Positions 19,106 through 27,555 of a DNA stretch of 64,000 bases are shown piece after piece (positions within the stretch are counted from its first letter, which is position 1; each line of letters begins with the position of its first letter). The notes under the pieces are model-generated. The model ran no database searches. It worked only from the letters and a program-made list of their open reading frames with translations, and was not told the origin of the DNA. The position numbers were made by a program, and so were the translations under genes. Source of the DNA: Sphingomonas sp. (GTDB lineage Bacteria > Pseudomonadota > Alphaproteobacteria > Sphingomonadales > Sphingomonadaceae); contig JAFKLY010000007.1 of assembly GCA_017304655.1 (NCBI GenBank), positions 155,493 through 219,492 on the forward strand. Reading direction: 5' to 3'.

Positions 19106-20303
19106 GCACGCGCTCCAGCAGGCGGTCGATCAAGAAACCATATTGCTGGCGGCGGATTGCAGGAGATTCCGGAGCGCCAAGTGGTTGGCTCTGAGACGGT
19201 CCAAGAGCTTCCATTGCGTGCAGGGCGTCGGCGATCAGTAAGGGATCTGATTCCGCGTAAAGTGCTATGGAGTGGCCGCATTTTTCGGCGAGTTGCCGAT
19301 GAGCGGGAAAATCCATTCCGAGGAACCGCAAACCATGTCGCGCCGCGAGTGCCAGACTGAAGCCGTCACCTCCTGCAATCTCACTAGACCACAGTAACTG
19401 TGCGCGATTTAGTAGTCGCGAAAGAGTTCGGAAGTCAGGATACGCGACGATCTCCAGTTCCGACCATAAGTCCAGCGCAGATGCGTCCCATCCTGCGAAG
19501 ACCGGGTGGTGACTGCCAGGTGAGAATGGCGCGGCGTTCTGGCACGCGATCGTCGGCAGATGCGTTCCGCCCTCTCGCACGTATATTTGAAGGCCAGCCA
19601 GGGCATTCCGAATGTCGAACCTTGGATTTGCTTCGATGGTCCAAATCCATCCTCCAAGCTCGCGCTCGGGGAGGTGGGGTAGTGGCTCGTCGCTGAAGGA
19701 CAGGCTTGGCAATTGGACGACATTTTCACGACGAACCCCAGCGTAGCCGACTACATCGTCTGCGGTCCATTGATCGGTAACGATCACAAGCGCGCCTTGA
19801 CGCCACAAGCGAAATGAATCCACTTGTCGCTGCCAAAAAGGATCATCCACTCCTGCGCCAAAGGAATAAGGTACGATGCGCATCGCAAGATCGGACACAT
19901 AATGCGCAACTGGCTTGAGTGGCAGAACTGCCCCCATGCTGGTATCGGCAAAATTTATCCACAGATCGCAATCGGTGAAGTTCCAGCCCCAATCGCGTGG
20001 GACGAGAACTTCATGTATGCCCGACAAGTCTAGTCGCAAACCATGTTTCGCGAACATACGGACCGCATTACCTGCAGGCACGGTTTCCCATTTGAGATGA
20101 CGCACAATGACTTCGGGCATTCCTTCCCGAAGTCGTCGCTCATGCCTGCGCCACTCAGATTCAGGACGTTCCGGGAGGCCAACGGCAAGCTCTATCGGCC
20201 CTCCTTCCAAGGGGCTGCTCTGCAACAAAATTCTGCATAGCTCGCGCACGCGGCAGAGTGACGCGACATCGAAGTGCGATGGGAGAAGGATTCCGATCTT
20301 CAC
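19098..20303 (-). CDS. Glycosyltransferase-like protein of the capsule locus
   Basis: A 401-residue protein beginning MKIGILLPSHFDVASLCRVREL, a GT-B-like first strand and loop. Later segments LWSSEIAGGDGFSLALAARHG and FPAHRQLAEKCGHSIALYAE resemble the donor-binding part of GT4 enzymes in layout, but the EX7E pair is not clear. I therefore call it glycosyltransferase-like only. It is translated with the two paralogous glycosyltransferases downstream (eight-base overlap). The Trp-rich segment RDWGWNFTDCDLWINF near residue 104-119 is unusual and could mark a family. Confidence 0.55.
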   Translation of the reverse strand: MKIGILLPSHFDVASLCRVRELCRILLQSSPLEGGPIELAVGLPERPESEWRRHERRLREGMPEVIVRHLKWETVPAGNAVRMFAKHGLRLDLSGIHEVLVPRDWGWNFTDCDLWINFADTSMGAVLPLKPVAHYVSDLAMRIVPYSFGAGVDDPFWQRQVDSFRLWRQGALVIVTDQWTADDVVGYAGVRRENVVQLPSLSFSDEPLPHLPERELGGWIWTIEANPRFDIRNALAGLQIYVREGGTHLPTIACQNAAPFSPGSHHPVFAGWDASALDLWSELEIVAYPDFRTLSRLLNRAQLLWSSEIAGGDGFSLALAARHGLRFLGMDFPAHRQLAEKCGHSIALYAESDPLLIADALHAMEALGPSQSQPLGAPESPAIRRQQYGFLIDRLLERVRD

Positions 20304-20389
20304 GGCGTTAGCTCTTCGTCTCGTACATCACGGGTTGGATGCAGTTGGCTTGCTGGTCAGGTCGATTAAGCACGGAAAGGTCGAGGGCA

Positions 20390-21586
20390 TTATAAAGCGT
20401 TTTTAACCGCGATAACCGGCAGAACCGTCTGCGCGATAATGTTCACGAACTGTTGAAAATCAGCAGATGCGGCCGTCGCGACATAAATCACGTCACCATT
20501 TTGCATGGCAAAACTTTGCGCGAGGAAATAAGTGGCCGGGTCCTTCATATTGACGCGATAGATCACGGGAATCCGACCGTCTTTATCTCGAGCGGCTTGA
20601 TCTGACACATCAATGGTACCAGGCTGTTCCCAACGAAACAGAAAGAGCCCGTCCGCTTTGGCACGATAGGGCGCCAAGCCACCGATCCGTCCAAATGCCT
20701 GTGCCAAAGTTAGGCCAGTGCTTTCAAACTGAATTTCCTCATTGCGATTTGCTGCGCCCAGAACCGTGAAACTATAGGGTTGGAAAATCGCAGTTACGAC
20801 ATCGCCTGGCTCCAGAATGACATTTTGCTTCGGATCACGAATGATCGTGTCCAAAGGCATGGCGATTACCCGGTCTTGCCGCGTAACCTGGATTGTAATT
20901 TTGCTGGCGGGCTTAGTGGTGCCGCCAGCCAATGCCAGGGCATCGAGCAGGCGTTCGCCTTTCGGACTGAGTGGCATACGAAGATTGCGGGTGACATCGC
21001 CGATGATTGTCACATCGGATGATGCGTTGTGAGCGATGCGGACGATCACTTGGGGTTGGTGTGCCTTGCCAGACAGGCGGGCAGTGATGTCATTCTCTAT
21101 TTGGCGTGTCGAGCGCCCTGCCACCAGGATGTTGCCAGCGAAAGGCACGAAGACCGTTCCATTGTCGCCAACCAAAAGTCCAGCGAAGGTGGAACTCGTA
21201 CTAACCTGGCCAGAACTTGCCGAAGCCAAGGCGATCTCCACTTTTGAGGACATCGTAGGGGTGGTCCCGAAAAGGGCGGCCGGAGGGGCTTCCCAAATCG
21301 AGATGTCCAGTACATCGCCACGATTCACAACAGTACCGACCGGTATTCCGTCTCCCAGTGTGTCGGCAAAACTTGCGCGACCTCTATCAAAATGAAGGCG
21401 AGGGGCTGACGATTTGCCAAGCTCGATAACAGTAATATTGTGCAGGGTTTCGTCGCCTCGCGCTCTCATGACGGCCGAAGTGGAAGGTCCGACCGGGGCC
21501 GTAAGACCCAGGGCACATCCGCCTGTCGCGAAAACCAGCAACGCCGAAGCTGACAAGCGAAGCCCACAACCTCTCACATCAAACAT
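20390..21586 (-). CDS. kpsD: Capsule polysaccharide outer-membrane export lipoprotein (CtrA/KpsD/Wza-like)
   Basis: Outer-membrane channel component for capsule export. From the ATG at 21586 the protein has 398 residues, the size of CtrA/BexD rather than the larger E. coli KpsD. A signal peptide ends in a lipobox ATGGC, with Cys24 as the likely lipidated residue. The body contains the polysaccharide-export domain (VNRGDVLDISIWEAP and GDNGTVFVPFAGNILVAG) followed by SLBB-like repeats (VTIIGDV, FTVLGAANRNEEIQF) and IYRVNMKDPATYFLAQSFAMQNGDVIYV. The start choice excludes an in-frame extension of 45 codons without homology. It stands alone, divergent from the mannosyltransferase-like gene. Confidence 0.88.
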   Translation of the reverse strand: MFDVRGCGLRLSASALLVFATGGCALGLTAPVGPSTSAVMRARGDETLHNITVIELGKSSAPRLHFDRGRASFADTLGDGIPVGTVVNRGDVLDISIWEAPPAALFGTTPTMSSKVEIALASASSGQVSTSSTFAGLLVGDNGTVFVPFAGNILVAGRSTRQIENDITARLSGKAHQPQVIVRIAHNASSDVTIIGDVTRNLRMPLSPKGERLLDALALAGGTTKPASKITIQVTRQDRVIAMPLDTIIRDPKQNVILEPGDVVTAIFQPYSFTVLGAANRNEEIQFESTGLTLAQAFGRIGGLAPYRAKADGLFLFRWEQPGTIDVSDQAARDKDGRIPVIYRVNMKDPATYFLAQSFAMQNGDVIYVATAASADFQQFVNIIAQTVLPVIAVKNAL

Positions 21587-21865
21587 CAAACAGCTTTTCC
21601 TCACTGGGCATGTCACTCGGCCTGAGTTCGCGATGCACCAACACCAAGCGAAGAGGCAATTCAAGCGATTTCGGTCGTTCAGTCTCGGTCGGCGCGGTGG
21701 GATGATGTTCCTCTTCAACATGGCTAATATGTGTGGGAATGTTGTTTGAGGTGGCCGTGGCGCTAGCGCCTTGTTGAGTGGCCGGTCGTGGCAGAATTCG
21801 CTTCGTAATACTCACCATTTTCCAGACTTGATTAGCCGGCTGGTTACCAGCAAGACGCTCGGCAC
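21587..21865. promoter_or_regulatory. Divergent intergenic region between kpsD and a glycosyltransferase gene
   Basis: Some 280 bases between two divergently transcribed capsule genes. It must contain both promoters. GGCGCTAGCGCC near 21755-21770 is a palindrome. I see no clear -35/-10 sequences or recognisable operator. Confidence 0.35.
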
Positions 21866-23068
21866 ATGATCGAACACATTCTCCTCGACGTCTCCCGCCT
21901 CGTCTGGCGTGCCTGGGACGGCAAGCTCCCGACCGGCATAGACCGGACCTGCATCGCTTATGCCGCGCATTATCGCGGCCGGTCGCAGGCTGTCGTGCAG
22001 AGCGGCGGGCTGACACGCGTACTGTCGTCTCATGCGTCCGAGAAGCTCTACGATATCGTACTGGCGCAAGGCGCGGAGGACGCGCGATCGCGGCTCATGT
22101 CGCTCATCCTTCCCGGCCTGATGGGGGGGCGGGAGAGCAGTCTTGCCGGGAGGCTCTACCTCAATGCTGGCCACACCGGGCTCGACAAGCCCGGCCATTC
22201 GGACTGGCTCGCGCGCTCGGGCGTGCGGCCGATCTATTTCGTGCATGATCTTATCCCTATCACTCATCCGGAATATTGCCGGGCGGGCGAACCGGAGAAG
22301 CACGTGCGTCGGGTGATCGCGCTGCTGCGCAATGGCACCGGTCTTATCGGTAACAGCCGCGATACCTTGAATGAGTTGGCAGCGTTTGCCAGATTGCACC
22401 AGTCGCTCCACATGCCGCCAGCCGTCGTCGCGCCCTTGGGCGTCGCTCCTCCACCCGTGGCTGCGGGGGCGGTGCGCACACCACATACGGCAAAACCCTA
22501 TTTCGTGATGCTGGGCACCATCGAAGGGCGCAAAAACCATCTGCTGATGCTCACGCTCTGGGCGGAGCTGGCGCGGCGATTGGGCCCGGCCTGTCCGCAA
22601 CTCGTCATCATCGGCCAGCGCGGTTGGGAGTGCGAGCAGGCGGTGGACATGCTGGAACGCTGTGCGGCGATCCGTGGTCATGTGATCGAGTTGTCACGCT
22701 GTGACGATGCGACGCTGGGCGCTTACATGCGCGGCGCGCGGGCGCTGCTTTTTCCGTCCTTTGTGGAGGGCTATGGCCTGCCGCTGGTGGAGGCGCTGGC
22801 GGTCGGTACGCCGGTCATCGCGAGCGACCTTGGCGTGTTCCGGGAGCTGGCGGGCGACATTCCCGACTATGTCAGCCCGATCGACGGGCTGGGCTGGTCA
22901 CGTGCGATCGAGGATTATGCACGACCCGACAGCGCATTGCGCGCGGCGCAGCTTGGGCGCCTGAGCGGATGGGCGCCACCCACTTGGGAGGCGCATTTCT
23001 CAAAAGTCGATCAGTGGCTTGCGCAGCTCAGCGAAACGCTGCGATCGGCACCGGTGCCCAATGGCTGA
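21866..23068 (+). CDS. Glycosyltransferase family 4-like (mannosyltransferase-like)
   Basis: A 400-residue GT4-type glycosyltransferase with FPSFVEGYGLPLVEALAVG carrying the EX7E pair, VMLGTIEGRKNHLLML at the donor-domain entry, and YFVHDLIPITHPEYCR, a pattern common to mannosyl- and rhamnosyltransferases. Base composition is clearly GC-rich, unlike the glycosyltransferases at 6.9 and 16-20 kb. The last 41 bases overlap the end of the convergent kpsS gene. It is the only rightward gene of the capsule locus right of 16.5 kb. Confidence 0.85.
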   Translation: MIEHILLDVSRLVWRAWDGKLPTGIDRTCIAYAAHYRGRSQAVVQSGGLTRVLSSHASEKLYDIVLAQGAEDARSRLMSLILPGLMGGRESSLAGRLYLNAGHTGLDKPGHSDWLARSGVRPIYFVHDLIPITHPEYCRAGEPEKHVRRVIALLRNGTGLIGNSRDTLNELAAFARLHQSLHMPPAVVAPLGVAPPPVAAGAVRTPHTAKPYFVMLGTIEGRKNHLLMLTLWAELARRLGPACPQLVIIGQRGWECEQAVDMLERCAAIRGHVIELSRCDDATLGAYMRGARALLFPSFVEGYGLPLVEALAVGTPVIASDLGVFRELAGDIPDYVSPIDGLGWSRAIEDYARPDSALRAAQLGRLSGWAPPTWEAHFSKVDQWLAQLSETLRSAPVPNG

Positions 23069-24278
23069 CGTCATCGCCGACAAGGCGCTCCACGGCTGAC
23101 TCGACGAGCGTGTTGACGGCGGACTCGCTCGCCAGCCCGCCATAAATCAGGCAGCGATCGTACAGCACGCGCCGGAACGCCTCGTAGACAGCCGGGTCGG
23201 GCGCTTGCGGGCGCGTCCAGAACTCGTCCAGCCGGCCCTGATGGGTGATGTCTGGAATATTGTAGATCGCCTTGCCGAGCGCGATCGTCGGCACACCCGC
23301 CGCCAGCGCCAGCGTGGCGGAGGTGCTGTTCACCGTCACCATGCCACTCGCGCCCTCGGTCAGGTCAAGAAGGTCGCCACCAGCGATGTGCAGCACACGG
23401 TCCGCGATTCCGGCTTTGCGCGCTTTCGCCTCGATATGCCGGCGCCAACTCTTGAAGCTGCAGTCGAGCGGATGTTCCTTGATGAGCAACCGGACATGTT
23501 CGGGCGCACGGCGGGCAAAACTGTACAGCACATAGTCGACCGCCTCGGCCATATCGTGGAAAGGCGAATGCTCGCGGATCTGGAAGTCGTTGGAGAGTTG
23601 CAGCGGAAACAGGAAATAGGGCTGGCCTTCGAGGCTTGCCACGACATCATCCGCTCGTGCGGCCTCCGCCTTTTGTCGCGCGAATTTGTAGAGCCAGCCG
23701 AACCCCTCGCCAAGCAGCGATCCCTGCCGGTGCGAGGTGTAGAGCGGGAAGAGCGCGCGTGTCAGGAAAACCCTTGAATAATAGCGATAGGCATCGCGCG
23801 CGCGCCGGCCAAAGCTTGCGGTGATCGTCGGCCGGTCGGGTAAGGGCGGCAGACTGCGTGCCTCGGCCAGATACCATTTGGGATCGCGCGAGAGGGAGCT
23901 GTTGCCGTTGACGCCGCTCGGTTCAAGCGTGACCCAATCCGGCCGGATATAGCCTTCCTCGAAGACGTGGACGTCGATCTTGCGCAGTTGCGCCATGCGG
24001 TGCGCTGCCATGTGCAGCGGCCGGCAGTCACCGAACAGAACGATGTCCGTGATGGCGTGATCGCTCAGGAACCGATCGATGAACAGCGTCCAGCGCTTGC
24101 GAGACCCTCGATAATGGGTCGCCTCGCCGGGCCAGTCCGCCTGGTCTCCTCCGTTCAGGTTGATGCGGAAGATGCCGCATTCCAGCGTGCGCAGGCGCTC
24201 TGCCAACTGCCAGAAGAACGGCCCCGGAGGCCCCTGAAGAAAAAGAAAATTGCGGTGCGCTATAGGTTGGAATTTCAT
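23028..24278 (-). CDS. kpsS: Capsule polysaccharide export protein KpsS (beta-Kdo transferase)
   Basis: KpsS adds the first Kdo residue of the poly-Kdo linker to phosphatidylglycerol at the cytoplasmic face. The 416-residue protein begins FLFLQGPPGPFFWQLAERL, the KpsS/LipB N-terminal signature, and contains VFEEGYIRPDWVTLE, LIKEHPLD and VTVNSTSATLALAAGVPTI, the conserved late motifs. The ATG at 24278 overlaps the kpsC stop (ATGA), fixing the start; an in-frame extension to 24317 lies inside kpsC. The gene converges on, and overlaps by 41 bases, the preceding rightward glycosyltransferase. Confidence 0.93.
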   Translation of the reverse strand: MKFQPIAHRNFLFLQGPPGPFFWQLAERLRTLECGIFRINLNGGDQADWPGEATHYRGSRKRWTLFIDRFLSDHAITDIVLFGDCRPLHMAAHRMAQLRKIDVHVFEEGYIRPDWVTLEPSGVNGNSSLSRDPKWYLAEARSLPPLPDRPTITASFGRRARDAYRYYSRVFLTRALFPLYTSHRQGSLLGEGFGWLYKFARQKAEAARADDVVASLEGQPYFLFPLQLSNDFQIREHSPFHDMAEAVDYVLYSFARRAPEHVRLLIKEHPLDCSFKSWRRHIEAKARKAGIADRVLHIAGGDLLDLTEGASGMVTVNSTSATLALAAGVPTIALGKAIYNIPDITHQGRLDEFWTRPQAPDPAVYEAFRRVLYDRCLIYGGLASESAVNTLVESAVERLVGDDVSHWAPVPIAAFR

Positions 24279-25792
24279 CGTAATCCCAAAATCTGCGCCG
24301 AAGCGCGTCTGGCCCACCCAACCAACCGTCGCAGGGGCACTAGTGCATCATTTTGGCGGTGAACGCCAGCAATCAATCGCATGACAAGTATTTCCGCCGT
24401 GCAGGGCAGGTTGGTCACCGGGTCGAGATAGCGCGGATAGGCAAGCAGCACCGCAGCCACCAGTTCATCCACGGAGCGTGCCCGGCTGCGGCGGGGAGAT
24501 GGGGGCGCAAGATCGTTCGTCAGGCCCCATCCGGCGAAAAAGGGCAGGCCATGGGCGGTCACAGCCTTGCCATGCAGCAATGCCTCGAAGCCGGCGAGCG
24601 AGGTCATGACATGAACCTCGTCCGCCATGGCGATGAGGGCGCTGATCGGACTCCCGGGGTCGATTGCGTCGGCCAGGTCCAGCACTGCACGCTGAGGAAT
24701 CGCTCCGCGCCGATGCCCGGCTTCCACATCGGGGTGGGGGCGGTAGACGATCCAGGCGTCCGGCGCCTGTGCTCGGACGCGCCGCAGCAGTTCCAGGTTC
24801 GAGCGCACGTCGGCACTGCCGAACTGCACGGACCGATCATCCTCGACTTGCCCGACAACCAGCAGGTGTCGTTTGTCGCTGCCTGCTCGTGCAACGGTCT
24901 GGGCGCCGCTGATCCCATATTTACTGACGCCTTCCTGCACCAGCCAGCTGCGCAGGCGCGCGGCGCGGCTAAGCTCGTCGGGTGTGAAGTCCCGTTCCTG
25001 CAGCATTTCTTCCAGCCGGTTGGGCCGGGTGGGATCATAATGGACGCCCAGATCGTCCACGATGATGGACAGGGGAGGGACGCAATCCGCACCAAGCCCG
25101 GCTGAGCGGATGAAGCCATCCTCCACCTCGATGATCTGCCATGGACCTGCTTCGAGGCGCTCCAGGAAAGCGGCGGGAGTGCGTGCTTTCCACACCGCGA
25201 CAATGGCCTGTGAGGGCAGCTCGTCCAGCTCCGCCATCGTGGCGGGCCGGAAGGGAACGGGATGCCCGCCCCACAACAGGGGATCCACAGTATCGCGCTT
25301 CCAATGCGCGAAGCCGAAAGCTGCCGCGATTGGTCGATTTGCGTCGATGATGCGGCGCCATCCGCCCAATATGTCCACGATGGCCAGCGCACTGGAGGGC
25401 GCGCCGGTAAACGGATCGAGATAGGCGATGCCCTCGATCAGATGATCGTGCACCAATTGTTCGAGCACGGCTTCATGCTCCGGGGATCCGGGCGTCACAC
25501 CATCAAGCGGCTGGAAAGGCCCCGTTCCAAGTGCTGAAACGGGCTTGCGCGCCAGAGCGGCAATCAGCAGGCGCGGGTCGACTGCCTCGCCGGATATCGC
25601 TGTGTCCGGCGCGGTCCACAGGTCTTCCTCGCTCCAGAAGCGACCACCCACGCGATGCTTGCGGATCACGGCAATCAGCTCTTGGGGTGATGTCTGTTCA
25701 GTCTGCCCAGCCTTGGCCAGGCGCACGATCGGGTGCGGCGTGGCGCCGGGGAAGGGCGGCAATGCCAGCGCTGCTTGCGCGAGCGCGGTCAC
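24275..25792 (-). CDS. kpsC: Capsule polysaccharide export protein KpsC, short form
   Basis: KpsC extends the Kdo linker; canonical KpsC has about 670 residues and two glycosyltransferase modules. This one has 505. Residues about 165-490 form a complete module: VEDGFIRSAGLGAD, IIVDDLGVHYDPTRP, YRPHPDVEAGHRRG, VMTSLAGFEALLHGK, PFFAGWGLTND, ending YPRYLDPVTNLPC. Upstream, residues about 117-145 (IEGIAYLDPFTGAPSSA) look like the end of a first module, but the front part is too short to be complete. GTG at 25792 overlaps the hydrolase stop (GTGA). The protein may have lost one of the two Kdo-transferase activities. Confidence 0.88.
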   Translation of the reverse strand: MTALAQAALALPPFPGATPHPIVRLAKAGQTEQTSPQELIAVIRKHRVGGRFWSEEDLWTAPDTAISGEAVDPRLLIAALARKPVSALGTGPFQPLDGVTPGSPEHEAVLEQLVHDHLIEGIAYLDPFTGAPSSALAIVDILGGWRRIIDANRPIAAAFGFAHWKRDTVDPLLWGGHPVPFRPATMAELDELPSQAIVAVWKARTPAAFLERLEAGPWQIIEVEDGFIRSAGLGADCVPPLSIIVDDLGVHYDPTRPNRLEEMLQERDFTPDELSRAARLRSWLVQEGVSKYGISGAQTVARAGSDKRHLLVVGQVEDDRSVQFGSADVRSNLELLRRVRAQAPDAWIVYRPHPDVEAGHRRGAIPQRAVLDLADAIDPGSPISALIAMADEVHVMTSLAGFEALLHGKAVTAHGLPFFAGWGLTNDLAPPSPRRSRARSVDELVAAVLLAYPRYLDPVTNLPCTAEILVMRLIAGVHRQNDALVPLRRLVGWARRASAQILGLR

Positions 25793-26682
25793 GGATTGCG
25801 CGCCTTTTCGGTCCAGCCTTCCGGCGGGCTCGGCAAAGGCGCGGCAGGAGCCTGTGCCATGTTCGCGATAACCTGGTTGAGCCAGGGAGCAATCCGTTTC
25901 ATGTCCGGGTTATGGTAGCTTTCTGCGCCGACGACCAGACGCGTCGACATGGTTGCCTGCGCGAGCAGCCGATCGCCACTGTCCTTGGGGATGATGCCGT
26001 CGCGGGCGCCCTGCACCAGCAACACCGGGATGGTCAGGCGCCTGATCGGATCGAGATTGTTCCAGCGATCCGGGATGAGGCCGCGTAGTCGGTGCGGCGC
26101 GCCCTCGGCGATCCGCGTGAAGGCGCTCATGGCGATCACGCCGTTCACTTGTCCGTCCAGCGCCGCTGCATGAAGGGCGACGGCCGAACCGAGCGAATGG
26201 CCCACCAGCCAGATGCGGCCGTCCGGCCCGGCGAGCGCGCGCGCCTTGGCGATGAAGGCTGCCGCATCGCGCAGCAGGCCTTTCTCGGTCGGCTGCCCGG
26301 GGTTTGCGCCAAATCCGCGATAGGAAGCGACCAGAACGGCATTGCCGGCGCCGGCGAGATATTGCGCCATCTCCGCGCCCATCGCGGCATTCCAGTTGCG
26401 GCCATGGAAATAGACGATAATGTCGGGGTCGCCGGCGGCGCCCGGCCAGAAATAGCCGCGAAGGGCCAGCCGGTCCTTGGTGGTGACAGTCAAGGTCTGC
26501 GGCGCTTGCCCGGCCCACACGATCGCTGCCGGCGCCTCGGCGCGCGGCGAATAGAGGATGTGCCGCGAAATCGCGCAGCCACTTAGCCCCGGCGTGAGGG
26601 CCAAGGGCAGGATCAGCGCGAGCCATGCGGCGCGCCATCGCCCTGTCGTCTTACAATGGTTGATGTTCCCCCCGGACGTCAT
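25789..26682 (-). CDS. Lipoprotein alpha/beta hydrolase in the capsule operon
   Basis: A 297-residue alpha/beta hydrolase: VYFHGRNWN oxyanion loop, nucleophile in GHSLGSAVALH, acid in QGARDGIIP, and His near SYHNPD. The N-terminus has a basic segment, a hydrophobic stretch and the lipobox LSGC (Cys36), so it is probably a membrane-anchored periplasmic or outer-membrane lipoprotein. It lies between kdsB and kpsC, overlapping kpsC by four bases, an unusual partner for Kdo genes. In a locus that also encodes an acyl module, an esterase or deacylase acting on the polysaccharide is a plausible guess, but it is unproven. Confidence 0.75.
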   Translation of the reverse strand: MTSGGNINHCKTTGRWRAAWLALILPLALTPGLSGCAISRHILYSPRAEAPAAIVWAGQAPQTLTVTTKDRLALRGYFWPGAAGDPDIIVYFHGRNWNAAMGAEMAQYLAGAGNAVLVASYRGFGANPGQPTEKGLLRDAAAFIAKARALAGPDGRIWLVGHSLGSAVALHAAALDGQVNGVIAMSAFTRIAEGAPHRLRGLIPDRWNNLDPIRRLTIPVLLVQGARDGIIPKDSGDRLLAQATMSTRLVVGAESYHNPDMKRIAPWLNQVIANMAQAPAAPLPSPPEGWTEKARNP

Positions 26683-26690
26683 GAGCGGAT

Positions 26691-27527
26691 CTAGGGCGTG
26701 CCGCGCCGGCCCAGAATATCCTCGACGATGCTGACATCGCTTGGATTGTTGACCTCGACGATCGGATAACCGCGCTCCTCCATCGCGAGGACCGAAACGG
26801 GCACGCCAGCGTAGAGGAATCGGAGTTGCTCCAGTCCCTCGACTGCCTCGAGCATGGTCTGCCCCGTAGCGACATAACGCTCCAGCGCGGCGCGGCGATA
26901 GGCGTAAAGTCCCAGATGAAGCAGCACCGGTGATTCAGCGTCCGGCGCGCGGCCCTCGGGCAGATAGGGCAGGATACGCTTGGAAAAATACAGCGCTTCA
27001 TTGCGCGCGTTGAGGACGACAGTGGTACCACCGACCCGTCCCTGCGCCGCGTCTTCGGCAAGATGGCGGAAGGTCGCGGGCGAACAGCGCACCGCAATCG
27101 TGGCGACCTGAACGTCCGGATTGGCGCGCATATGCGCGATGAGTGCCTCGACGAAGGATGGCGGCGTGAGCAGAGCGTCGCCCTGGAAGTTGACCAGCAG
27201 ATCGGCGTTGGGCAACTGGTCGAGGCAGGCGGCCACGCGTTCGGTGCCGTTGGCGCAGCTCTCCGGTGTCATCAGCGATAGTCCGCCGAATTGATCGACG
27301 GCCTCGACGATCCGGTCGTCATCTGTCGCCACGATCACATTGTCCGCGCCCTGAACTGCGCTGGCGGCATCATAGCTCCAGCGGATCAAGGGGCGAGAGG
27401 ATCCGTCAGGCCCGCGTATCTCGAAAAGCGGCTTGCCTGGGAAACGGCTGGAGCCATGCCGGGCGGGAATGATGATGACGGCCCCGGTCAGGGAGAGTGG
27501 TCGCGGGTCCTGCGAGGCATTGGTCAT
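26691..27527 (-). CDS. kdsB: 3-deoxy-manno-octulosonate cytidylyltransferase (CMP-Kdo synthetase)
   Basis: Makes CMP-Kdo from Kdo and CTP, the donor used by KpsC and KpsS. The 278-residue protein starts its domain with IIIPARHGSSRFPGKPL, carries DNVIVATDDDRIVEA and LLVNFQGDALLTPPSF, and has HLGLYAYRRAALE, all KdsB signatures. Capsule loci carry such a copy as kpsU in addition to the LPS copy. The ATG at 27527 gives a usual N-terminus; a TTG at 27551 would add eight residues. It is flanked by kdsD upstream and the hydrolase gene downstream. Confidence 0.93.
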   Translation of the reverse strand: MTNASQDPRPLSLTGAVIIIPARHGSSRFPGKPLFEIRGPDGSSRPLIRWSYDAASAVQGADNVIVATDDDRIVEAVDQFGGLSLMTPESCANGTERVAACLDQLPNADLLVNFQGDALLTPPSFVEALIAHMRANPDVQVATIAVRCSPATFRHLAEDAAQGRVGGTTVVLNARNEALYFSKRILPYLPEGRAPDAESPVLLHLGLYAYRRAALERYVATGQTMLEAVEGLEQLRFLYAGVPVSVLAMEERGYPIVEVNNPSDVSIVEDILGRRGTP

Positions 27528-27555
27528 GATGGGCGGCAAGCGACTGAGCAAGCAG

